Assembly (NCBI GenBank): GCA_033060915.1
Contig: CM065387.1
Location: 31,165,501-31,229,500, forward strand
DNA length: 64,000 bases
Direction of reading: 5' to 3'
Origin: Euryodendron excelsum
Taxonomy: Eukaryota; Streptophyta; Magnoliopsida; Ericales; Pentaphylacaceae
The first letter of the stretch is position 1. The number at the start of each line of letters is the position of its first letter. Of this stretch, positions 11,161-20,500 are shown piece after piece. The position numbers and the translations under genes are program-made. Below the pieces are notes generated by a model, which was not told the DNA's origin, did not search any database, and saw only the letters and a program-made list of their open reading frames with translations.

Positions 11161-11816
11161 CTTGTCCGAACTACGACTGACCTGATTCCCCCAAAGGGAT
11201 ACATAGGCAACTTTCATAGGTGCGGTCACAACACTTTTCAAACTTTTAATTCCATCCTCATGGGTGCGGTTTTCAAAATCTTTCCAAATCTCAAATTCCA
11301 ATCAATTTTCAAAATTCTAGTTTCAAAATTTCTATTTTCAAATTTTTAAGTTTTCAAACTTTCCAATTTCAAATTCTATCTCTTCAAATCTATTTTCAAA
11401 TCAAATCAATTTCAAATTAATCTCTTTTCAAATCTATTTTTCAATTTTCTCTTTTTTTGCACTTGCATATCATGCATCATATTTTTCAAACATTATTTTT
11501 CTAAAGTGAATAGGGTTGAACACATGTTAGTTAAAGACTCTCATAGGTGAATCTAGGGTAGATTGACATGTAGGTACCGAAAGGGCGGGGTAGGGTGATA
11601 GCTTAGTGCGTCTTCCCTACATGTAACCAACCTCCGAACTTAGAATCACTGTTTTCAAAGACCAAAAAGGAGTTATTTTTCTAAAAAGGGCTAAATGTTT
11701 TCCAAAGGTTGCCAAACAACCTGTTTTCCTAAAAACTCTCTCTTGAGGAGGTATTTTCAAAAACCTTTTTCCAAAAACCCTAAGTGTAGTCTTCGGATTA
11801 CTCTTAGTTTTAGGTG

Positions 11817-11843
11817 ACCTAACTCACCTTAATCAAGTTAGGT
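11817..11843. other. Conserved hairpin near the 3' end of family-A and -B LTRs
   Basis: ACCTAACT (11817-11824) and AGTTAGGT (11836-11843) form an exact 8-bp stem with an 11-nt loop, 160 bp before the LTR end. It is directly followed by TGGCGACTCC (11843-11852). The same stem is in the A LTRs (about 3027 and 30550) and the B copies (about 17731, 32178, 38269). Being downstream of the TATA box, it would lie in the transcribed R-U5 part. Confidence 0.65.
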
Positions 11844-12009
11844 GGCGACTCCGAATCTTTTTCAAAAGCCCTTTATTCAAACCTAATTTTCAATTCAAAC
11901 CTAGTCGCACTCATTCTTCTAGGAAGGTGAGTTCTAACGAGAGAGTACAACATTTTTCCCGCTTGGGTGAGTATTCCTCGGGCGCGAAAAATCTGGGCGC
12001 GACAGCAGG

Positions 12010-12668
12010 GTCCTACTCATATTAAACAAGGGTGTATGGTGAGACCCCTTGCTCGAAATGGTTATTTTGTCCAGGATTGGCTGGAAATGGTCAGGAACGG
12101 TTTGGTCCAAAGGGCAGATTTGGTCATTTTTAACTGAGTCAAGCTAGCAGGCGTCGGTGTTGACCTAGGTGTTGGTTCCTGAGATCGCCCAGTCTTGGAA
12201 AACTACCTGCGCGGTGTTGGTCTCTAAGAACACCCGTTCTTAGAGAACTACCTATAGGGGTGGTGTTGGTTCTTGAGAACACCTGGTCCTAGAAAGTTAC
12301 CTGAAAGGGTGGTGTTGGTCTCTGAGAATGCCCGATCTCGAAGAACAACCAAATGACGGACATTCTACGTTGGTGGGGTAGCAAGTGCCAGAAGTGAACC
12401 GTTTGGAATTTGATGAGGTGTTGGTCCCCGAGATCGCCTGATCCCGGGAAACTGTCAGATGGCGTTGGTTTTCGGGACTGCCCGGTCCGAAAAGCTGCCT
12501 GGAATAATGGTGCTTAAAGCTCCAGCGAGTCCTTGTGTACTCGAGAAGCGACCAGCTGGCTAGATTGGAGGTTGTAAGGCTCATCTTGAACCTACGTGTG
12601 TTGTGATGTTGGAAATCGGGTTCAGTCAAGCTGAAGATTGCCGAGCTGGCAAAAATGGGGTGCTTACG
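12010..12668 (-). repeat. Start segment (U3 side) of the left A LTR
   Basis: This segment continues the A LTR after the B3 insertion and matches 44430-45081 plus 47481-47784 of the right LTR. It contains repeated phrases of the type GGTGTTGGTCTCTGAGAACGCCCG, split over several units at about 12170-12480. Open frames on it are incidental. Confidence 0.85.
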
Positions 12669-12690
12669 GCTACCACTCTTTTCTGGCTTT
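12669..12690 (-). other. Possible polypurine tract of element A
   Basis: On the minus strand CCAGAAAAGAGTGGTAGC lies directly before the 3' LTR. It is the expected place for a polypurine tract but only moderately purine-rich. Confidence 0.4.
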
Positions 12691-13003
12691 GCTTGCTGAA
12701 GGCAGAAAAATAACAAAGTAATAATCCTTTTTTGGTTGCGAGGTGATCAAAGGGACGATGTGCCTGTAAATTTAGAATGCTTTGGGACCTCTTGTGAGTC
12801 GCCGGTTCGGAAGGCTTTGGAACTTAAAAAGCTTTACATTTCGATCAGGGATCGAGTTTTCGATTTGACATGGTTCGGTTCAGGACATTCAATTCTTGCG
12901 AGTGAATGTTGAAAGCTTGATATTTGGCTTTTGAAAGCCTTGAAAACAAATTCGGACTTTCGAGGGTTTGAAAACTGATTTTGGCAGGAAGCTAAACAGC
13001 TGG

Positions 13004-13103
13004 GCGCATGTATTGTATGCGCTTGGCTTATTTTTACCTTGGCGCATGTAACACATGTGTCAGTTGGAAATTCCTTCTGGCGCATCTGCTACACGTGCCA
13101 AGC
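13004..13103 (+). promoter_or_regulatory. GCGCATGT palindromes and possible promoter of the antisense gene
   Basis: GCGCATGTATTGTATGCGC (13004-13022) is followed by CTTGGC. The A-LTR promoter palindrome (5900-5918) is also followed by CTTGGC, and about 20 of 25 bases agree. Two weaker versions follow (13042-13060 and 13080-13103). A TATA-like CTTTAAAAC lies at 13110-13118. On the + strand this precedes the antisense gene. The promoter role is inference from the shared layout. Confidence 0.45.
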
Positions 13104-13118
13104 CGTGGGCTTTAAAAC

Positions 13119-13309
13119 AGGGCAGTCCGCGATTTGGCATTGTGTTTTGTTAGGTTTTGTGGTGATTTGAGATTTTTCTCTAGAGGATCTTCGGAAGATT
13201 TCGACGAGGATCACTAGAGGAGTGTCGGGGGAGGTCAGGTGATCACCAAAAATCGTCATTGCCGCTGAATTCTCGCCGAAAAGCTTGGTTTTTGTCGGAG
13301 AACCCAAAG
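13119..13309 (+). other. Putative untranslated first exon of the antisense gene
   Basis: The segment between the TATA-like sequence and a donor-like AAAG|GTTAGT at 13310 has no long-lived open frame. If the donor and the acceptor at 14682-14683 are real, this would be a 5'-UTR exon. Only an RNA could show this. Confidence 0.3.
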
Positions 13310-14683
13310 GTTAGTTTTCTAGAAATCTCGTCGATTTCGATACGTTTGCTTTTGTTTTTTGAGTATGAACAGTGTAATCCCATGTTTTAGAACGATTAGA
13401 ACACAATAGTCGGATTGTTTTTGTGATTTGGTGGAGATTTGAGTGCGTTTTGAATGATTTTCCATGTTTATGAAAGTGGGTTTCCTGCGGGACTTGAAAA
13501 ATTGCCTCTACAGGCTTGGGCATTGACCGTTTCTGTGTGATTTTTGCACCAAGAACCTTAAAAAAATGTGTAGAACAAATGTATGAAATTTCATAATTTT
13601 CTGAAAAATTTTAAATTTTTGAACTTTTGGAAATTATGAAAAACATGAGAAATTAAAGAAAATTAGAAAACGAGTCCTGTTGAAGGTCGAAAAATCACAG
13701 AACTTTTTTAGAAAATTATGGTGACACTCTCAAACATTCTGGGAATTTTTGTGAAATTTTGGAACAAAAACCGAGACTGAAAAATCTTGGAAGCTGAAGG
13801 AATTGTCCTAAAATTTGTATTCAAGGACAGGGAGCGTGTCGTGGGGGTGAGATTGTTTTGACTGATGGGGCAGAAGGTCTGGGATTGTTTTGGGCTGTGT
13901 TTGTGACTTGTGAAATTTTGGGGTGACGACTTTTTAGGACGAAACTCTGCCGAAATTTTCAAAAATTTCATCACTTAGCTTTAAAACCTTTCAGCAAGGC
14001 AAATCCTCTTTGAGAAAGGGGCTTTTGAGGGAGAAAGCTCAGAGAAACCACTATTTTAGAGAAATTTTTGGGAGTGAAATTTTTGAACGAGAAAAGCCCC
14101 GGGAAATGGATTTTTTAAAAAATTTGAAGAACAGGGCTTTTGAAGGTGAAAGCCCAATAAACCGTTAAACCCTTGAAATGAGGCTTTCTAAAGGAAATGC
14201 TCGAGAAACTGCAAAAATGTTAAGCCCGGGCTTTTAAAGGAAAACCCCGAGAAACCGGTTTGAAATTTTTAAAACGGGGTTTTTTAAGGGGAAAAACCCG
14301 GGGAACCGGTTCGAAGTCTTAATATTAGATTCTTTTGAGAAAAAGTTTTGAAAACCACTAGAAAACCTTTGAGTCAGGATTTTTGAAGGAGAAAACCTAA
14401 AAACAGGCTTTGAAATTTAAAAATCAAACTTTTTTAGGAAAAAGCTTGAAAACCGTTAGAAAATTTTTTAACAGTGATTAGGTGGGGCCCTTGCCCTTCC
14501 ACTTTTTCTTTCTTTTTCTCTTCCTTCTTTTCTTCTTCTTTTTTTTTCCTTTTTTTTTTTTGTTCTTTTCTTTTTCTTCTCTCTTTTTTTTTTTTTTTTT
14601 TGTATATACATTGATGCATTTATCTTTGCGCTTTTCACATATAGTGACTGATTGATTCTTTTGAATGTTGTCATTTTTTGCAG
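13310..14683 (+). other. Putative 5'-UTR intron of the antisense gene
   Basis: It runs from a GTTAGT donor to a pyrimidine-rich TTTTTTGCAG acceptor one base before the ATG of the antisense gene. It is 1374 bp and holds a hairpin repeat array and long pyrimidine runs (14500-14602). A lysine-rich open frame on the minus strand here is the complement of the pyrimidine run. Confidence 0.4.
13985..14460. repeat. Degenerate tandem array of GGGCTTTT..AAAGCCC hairpins
   Basis: About eight units of 50-65 bp each contain an inverted pair such as GGGCTTTTGAAGGTGAAAGC or CGGGGTTTTTTAAGGGGAAAA, followed by GAAACCG. The units differ but several keep internal pairing. It lies in the putative intron of the antisense gene. 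Confidence 0.7.
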
Positions 14684-14684
14684 G

Positions 14685-16566
14685 ATGTCGGAGGCCGGGG
14701 GTGACGGTCCGGATAGGAGGCGCCATGGGAAGGTGCCGTAGATAGAGCTCGAGGAGGGTGGCAGCAGCCGGGGTAGCTCGGCTAGGGGTAATAGTGGTAG
14801 CGGTCCCGTTACTCCGGGAGTGGGAGCGGAGGAGGGTGATGTAGTCATGTCTCGACTCCGGGCTTGGTATGCCAGCTATGCTGAGGAGGAGTGGAAGATT
14901 TTTTGTGGGGCTTTTGGGTATCTGGGATCGCTTCTTTCTGTGAGATTGGTACCGGGCTTGGTTGAGGCCTCGGCCACTTTCTGGTGCCCGGAGCTGTGTT
15001 TATTCCGATTTAGTGATTTTGAGATGGCACCGACAGCTCACGAGTATAAGCGTTTGCTGGGCTTGAGGAGCGGTCAGGATGGTATCATAGGCCCGGACTT
15101 CCCTCGGGGCTTTATGTCCGTTATTTCCGGTCAGTTGGGGCTTAGATGCTAGGCTCTAGATTTGGCCTCTCACCCTGCTTTTCCGATGCTGGAGATGGGT
15201 TTTTTGTTGGATCACTTTGAGTTTTGTACTGGTCAAACTACTTATCCTGGTGTTTAGCATACTTCCACGAAGTGGCCTGTTGCTCGGATGAACGCGCTTG
15301 CCCTTATCTTGTTGAGTCTTCTGGTGTTCCCTCGGGTGGATGGTCGGGTGGATGGCAGACTCTGTTCCTTGTTGTTGTCAATCCGCTGAGGGTATTCTTA
15401 CGCTTCGTTGGCCGTGGGTGAAACATATGTGAGTTTTTTCTAGTTTCAGAGTGGGGAAGACACCTTTTTTAGGGGGTCTCGGCCCCTCTTTCAGCTGTGA
15501 ACTCTTGAGTACTTGTTTATTCATCGCATTACCTATCACATATGGTACCCGAAGGTTGATCCCATCTGTGCTTTGGTGAGGTCTCAGTAGGAGATTACCG
15601 ATGGTGTTGACTTCCCTGATTCCCAGATGGCATGGGTGGCATTCCTTCAGACGAGGAGGTCCGACTTGGTTCAGTGGTATGTGGGTTTATGTAATGTGGA
15701 TTCGCTGCGAGTACAGACTTTGAGTCAGGTTTTTATCCCTTTGATTGGCCTGAGGGGTGTTGTGCCCTTCTTTGGTTTTTGAGTCATCCGTCAGTTGGGT
15801 CGGACATAGGACGTCCCTTACATTGCCATGGTGACGGGCTATCCAGCTTATTTTGGCGACGAGGTTCCGAAAGGCATAGTGATTGAGGTGACAGAGTTGT
15901 TGCAGACTTTTGAGGCGCATGATACTTCAGACGGTCCATTCTCTTTCATTCCAACAGCCACTATTGATTACACTAGATGGTTTCGGGAGTATGGGGTACC
16001 GGGGTCAGGGATCCTCTTCCAGAGTTGCCTTTGCCTCCAGAAGGGTATGCTGATCTTTTGGTTATTGCTACCATTAGAGCGAGACGCCTACGGAGACTTT
16101 ATCGCACCCGCATGAGTGAGTTAGAGACTCAGCTGGAGATAAGCAGAGGCCGAGTGGGTGATTTAGAGAGACAGCTGGAAGAGGTGTTCAGGGCGAGAGA
16201 CTCTCCTTTGGTTTATGTTTCTTAGGGGCTTAGACACCCTCGGGGATCCCGAGACACTTCTTCTTCAGTAGAGGGCGACCCGCGGGATACGTTCATAGTT
16301 CAGTTGAGAGATATGGTACACACCCTTTCGCAGGAAAGGGACCACCTCGTCGATCGATGTCAGTGCCATAGGTTGAGCCAGTCATTGACTTCTTCTTTTG
16401 GGGCTTCTACTAGTGTCGGCCCTTTCGGGGGAGGGCTAGTGGTGCCGCCAGTGAGTCGGGTCCGTTGCCCGCTACATCTAGTCCCGTGAGTCTTGCTGCT
16501 GGGGGCTCGGATGAGGATTCTTCAGATAGAGATGTGGATCGTTACATCGTAGTCCCTCGTCCTTGA
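14685..16566 (+). pseudogene. Antisense gene of element A (DUF7745 / plant-mobile-domain-like), inactivated
   Basis: The frame starts at ATG 14685, right after an acceptor-like CAG, and runs convergent to pol. Nine stops interrupt one otherwise continuous frame over 1.1 kb: TAG at 14739, 15150, 15255, 15441, 15588 and 15807, and TGA at 15387, 15498 and 15780. A frameshift near 16000 moves to a second frame, which has a TAG at 16223. Another near 16440 leads to the end ...DRYIVVPRP and TGA at 16564. The N-terminal part has a low-complexity Ser/Gly stretch. Then comes a helical domain with FWCPELCLFRFSDFEMAPT and EYKRLLG, which resembles the plant DUF7745/mobile-domain family as I remember it. 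A C-terminal coiled-coil-like stretch (SELETQLEISRGRVGDLERQ) follows. Tat-lineage elements are known to carry extra antisense ORFs. The domain name needs a profile search. Confidence 0.72.
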
Positions 16567-17569
16567 TGCGACTCTTCTCTTTTTCTTCTCTTTGTGCTGT
16601 GATGTAGGGCGTTTGACTTCCTTCTAGGATTCCTTGCATTTATAGACATGTTTAAATTAGCTATATTATTACGGTTTTGGTTGTAATGGATCCTACCTTT
16701 TCTTTGGGACATATCCCCATGTGCTTGTTCCTGCAACATTTTGTTAGTTTAACATCTATTACAGGGGAGGTTATTCTTATGGTAAGATGAGAACTACTTC
16801 CCTGGAATAGAATTTCCCTCAGGGTGTCTTTGGCGGGAGCCCACGTGATTCCTTCTTCTCGGCTCATTGATTTTGAGGGAATACCCTTTTGACGACCATG
16901 ACCTCTCCCTATCTTTTCCTACCATGGCCTGGGAATGCTCTACTCGATGGTTGGGGCCAACTTTGAGGAGAATGTGGGATGTTTTTTTTTTTTTTTTTGC
17001 CATTATTGCCATCAGCGCCTTTGTAGGTTTTCACCGATCCCAGCTCTGTCATTTTTGCGTCTTAGCGCCCCTGCGGGTTTTCACTGGACCGATAGATTTG
17101 TATCTTGCCATGCCTCCAGCTTCTTACTCGTGGGGCTCTTTCGAGTTTTCACCGCGCCCTTGGGGTCACGTTTTTTTTTTCAAGGGAAACTTTCTCGAAG
17201 CTGAAGGAGGGCCTGCTTGTCAAGGTGAAAGCTCGGGGATTTCTGGCATTTATTCCCATTCAAGAATCATCTTTTTTACATCAAACTCAACTTAGATTAG
17301 GCAATTTTCGTTGATTAGAGAGGACTTTTCGGGTCAGGTTGTAATGAGGCTAGGTTACGGGCTTTTGAAAGGGATGGTGTCAAAGGCTCAAAGCGTTATG
17401 TGGCTTCAGGGGTTTACCGGTGATCACTTTTCCAGATCCTTACGGGCTTATCTTCCATTTTTCTTTCTTCCTTATTTGTACAAATTCGCACCCATACAAG
17501 GCTTGCAGCTTTTGCCCCAATATTACCACTTGTACAATCTATTGACTTTCAGGAGGCATCTGTCGGCAT
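16567..17569. other. Spacer between the antisense gene and pol (left part)
   Basis: This spacer is part of element A with no supported gene. It has a T-run at 16982-16999 and three GGTTTTCACYG phrases with cytosine-rich neighbours at about 17027, 17076 and 17143. Short open frames here are not recognised. The family-B copy B4 inserted at its right end. Confidence 0.6.
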
Positions 17570-20500
17570 TGTCGCCCCCAAAGTTTTTGCACTCGAGGAA
17601 TACTCACACAAGCGGAAAAAATGCTGTACTCTCTCGTTAGAACTCACCCTCCTAGAAGAATGAGTGCGACTAGGTTTGAATTGAAAAATTGGTTTGAATA
17701 AAGGGCTATTAGAAAATTATTTAGAGTCACCACCTAACTTGATTAAGGTGAGTTAGGTCACCTAAAAACTAAGAATAATCCGAAGACTATACTCAGGGTT
17801 TTTGGAAAACGATTTTGAAAATATCTCCTCAAGAGAGGGTATTTAAGAAAAATAGGTTGTTTGGCAACCTTTAGAAAACATTTAGCCCTTTTTTGAAAAA
17901 TAACTCCGTTTGGGTCTTTCGAAAACAATGATCTAGGTTCGGAGGTTGGTTACATGTAGGGAAGACGCATGAAGCCATCACCCTACCCCGCCCTTTCAGT
18001 ACCTACATGTCGATCTACCCTAGATTCACCTATGAGAGTCTTCAACTAACTATAGCTCAATCCTATCCACTTTGAAAAAGAATGTTTAGAAAAGAAACTA
18101 ACATGATGCAAGATATGCAAGTGCAAGAAAGGAGACTTGATTTGGAAATAGATTTAGAAAAAGATTTGAAAAGAAATTGATTTGATTTAAAAAGAGATTC
18201 AGAAAGATAGATTCGAAATTGGAATTGAAAAGAGATTTGAAAAGAGTTATGGAATTGGAAACTTGAAGAAAATTGTAGGATTGGAAAGAAATTGTAGAAA
18301 TAGAATTTTGAAAAATGTTATGGAATTGGAAATTTAAAAAATGTGGAGACCGCACCCATGAGGGTTGCCTACGTATCCTTTTGGAGGAATCAGGTCAGTC
18401 GTAGTTCGGACAAGAGTCCAATTGAAAATAGAATAGCTGATTTGAAAGAAAGAGATTGAATTGGAAATTGGATTGGAAGATTGAGAGATCGAACTTAGAA
18501 TAGAAGATTGAAAATTGAAATTTAGAATTTTGGAATTGAAGAGATTGGATGTTGATTTGAAAAGGTAGAATTTGGAAGAAAGATTTAGACCTGTTTTGGA
18601 AAGATGGACGTTTAAGAAACCAAGACCTAGGAAAGAGACTTAGGAAAGATTTGACTTGACTTGGAAGGTTTAAGAGATTAGGAAAGATTGGATTTAGGAA
18701 ATGTTTGAACTAGGAAAGGTCTGATTTAGAAAAGTTCCGTTTTAGGAAAGTGTCATTTTAGGAAAGTTTCCAAATGAGGAAAGTTTTCAAATTAAGAAAA
18801 TTTTGAAATTAGGAAAGTTTTGAATTAGAAAAGTTTCAACTTAAGAATGTTTTGAATTAAGAAAGGTTTTAAAATTAGGAAGTTTTGAAAATTGGAAAGT
18901 TTAGAATTTGGAAAGGTTTGAAAATGGGAAGGTTTTGAGTTTAGAAAGGTTTTAGATTTGAAAAGATTTGAGTTTAAGAAAATTAAGAATTTAGAAAGAC
19001 TTAGGAAGTTTTAGAAGAATTTATCTAAGAAAGTTTTGAATTTAGAAAACTTTGAATTTGGAAAGAATTGAAATTTGGAAAGTTTAAGATTTAGAAAGTT
19101 TTAGAGTTTTAGAAAATCTTGAGATTAAGAAAGGTTTGAGTTTAGGAAAGATTTGAAAACTTAGATTTAGAAAGTTAAGATCTGGAAAGGGATAGAATTA
19201 GGAAAGGGTTGAATTAGGAAAGATTTAGAAGCTTAATGTTTAAGGAAAGATTTGAAAGTTGAGTTTTAAAATTTAGGAAAGATTTTTATGTTCAAGTTTT
19301 GGAAACTTAAGGTTTAGGAAATGAGAAGTTTAGGAAGGAGTTGAATTAGGAAAGATTTGGATTAGGAAGGGATTGGATTTTGTTTTTAAAAGGGAAGGTT
19401 TGATTTTGTTTCAAAAAACGGAGGATAGGATCCAGTTTCCTAAAAGGGGAAGATTTGATTTGACAAAGATTTGGAAAGGGAGGTTTTGGAAACCCTATAT
19501 TTGGAAATGCAGAAATTTGATGTGGAAAAGAGGCTTTGGAAATGTGTATAGTTTGGATGTAGAAAATGAGAGATTTTGGAAACCTATGTTTGGGGCAAAG
19601 TTTTGAAAATCATGTTTTTGGAAAGAAAATTAGAGTTTCCTAATTGTGAGTTCTAGAGCTTGACTTGGGCTTCAAGGAAAGGAATTTTTGGAAAGTGTGT
19701 TTTTGGAAACAAGATTTTTGAAAGAAAATCCTAGAGAGTAATTTTTGGAAAGTGTATTTTGAAAAGAAAGCTTTTGGAAAGAGATTTTAAAGAGAAGGAG
19801 TTTTTGGAAAGCGTGTTTTTTGGAAGAAGTTTTTTGGAGGGAAATCCTAGGGGGGAATTTCTAGAAGGAAGATTTTGGGAAGGGAGTCTTTAGAAAGATT
19901 TTTAGGGAGCGTTTTTAGAAAGTGGATTTCGGGGAGAGTATTTTAGAAATGAGTTGAAAAAGAAAGTTTTGAAAAATAGATTTTTGGAGAATGTTTTTAG
20001 AAAACAATTTTGGAAAGGAGAGTTTTAACAAAGTATGTTGAAAAAGAGATTTTTAGGAGGGGGGATTTGGAAAGAGAGTTTTTAGAAGGTATAAAAACGT
20101 CTCACTTTCTTAAAACGATTCTAACCATAAGAAGGCTAGAACCACTTTAAGAAAGCGGTTTTAAAAACAACAAGATTTGAAAATATGGATCATATTGGTC
20201 GCTTTTAATGTAACACTTTCCTAAAGCAACCCTAGCCATGGAAAGGCTAGAATCACCCTAGGATTGTGATTTTGAAAACATGTTTTTGAAAAAGAGGATT
20301 TTGATGTAATTTTGAAAACGAGTTTGAAAACGATTTTGAAAACGACTTTGAAAAGAACTTTTGGAAGATGCAAGATCATGATATGCACAATGCAATTTTA
20401 GGGTTGTGAACATACAAGGTTAAGGCTTCACCACACAATCAAGGGGGCTGGACCCACGTGGTCTCCGGTTAGCCTAAAGAAAAGCCCCCGACACGATGAC

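Larger units (their letters stand above)
6727..12004 (+). mobile_element. Family-B solo LTR, copy B3 (sense on + strand)
   Basis: It starts TGTAAGCACC and ends GGGCGCGACA, 5278 bp, flanked by GCAAG (6722-6726) and GCAGG (12005-12009). The target is the A LTR; the uninterrupted phrase is at about 44430 in the right LTR. There is no internal region, so it is a solo LTR left by recombination between two LTRs. Order: 28-bp hairpin array, 155-160-bp tandem repeat, GGCGCC palindromes, TATA box, degenerate TTTCCTAA-rich tract, conserved GC block, hairpin, end. It is inverted relative to the three other B copies. Confidence 0.92.
2870..12668 (-). repeat. 3' LTR of element A, split by a family-B solo LTR
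   Basis: The LTR sequence is 2870-6726 plus 12010-12668, about 4.5 kb once the family-B copy (6727-12004) and one target duplication are removed. In the sense direction it starts at 12668 with CGTAAGCACCCC (the terminal TG is mutated to CG) and ends at 2870 with GGCACGACA. It contains a 30-bp minisatellite, a TATA box on the minus strand, a palindrome cluster upstream of that TATA and a 205-bp tandem repeat. Confidence 0.88.

Noticed and set aside
12297..12716. Minus-strand open frame of 139 codons
   Set aside because: It lies in the A LTR start and crosses the LTR/internal border. The homologous part of the right LTR keeps only a 71-codon frame.
14434..14848. Lysine-rich minus-strand open frames
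   Set aside because: They are the complement of the pyrimidine-rich run before the antisense gene.
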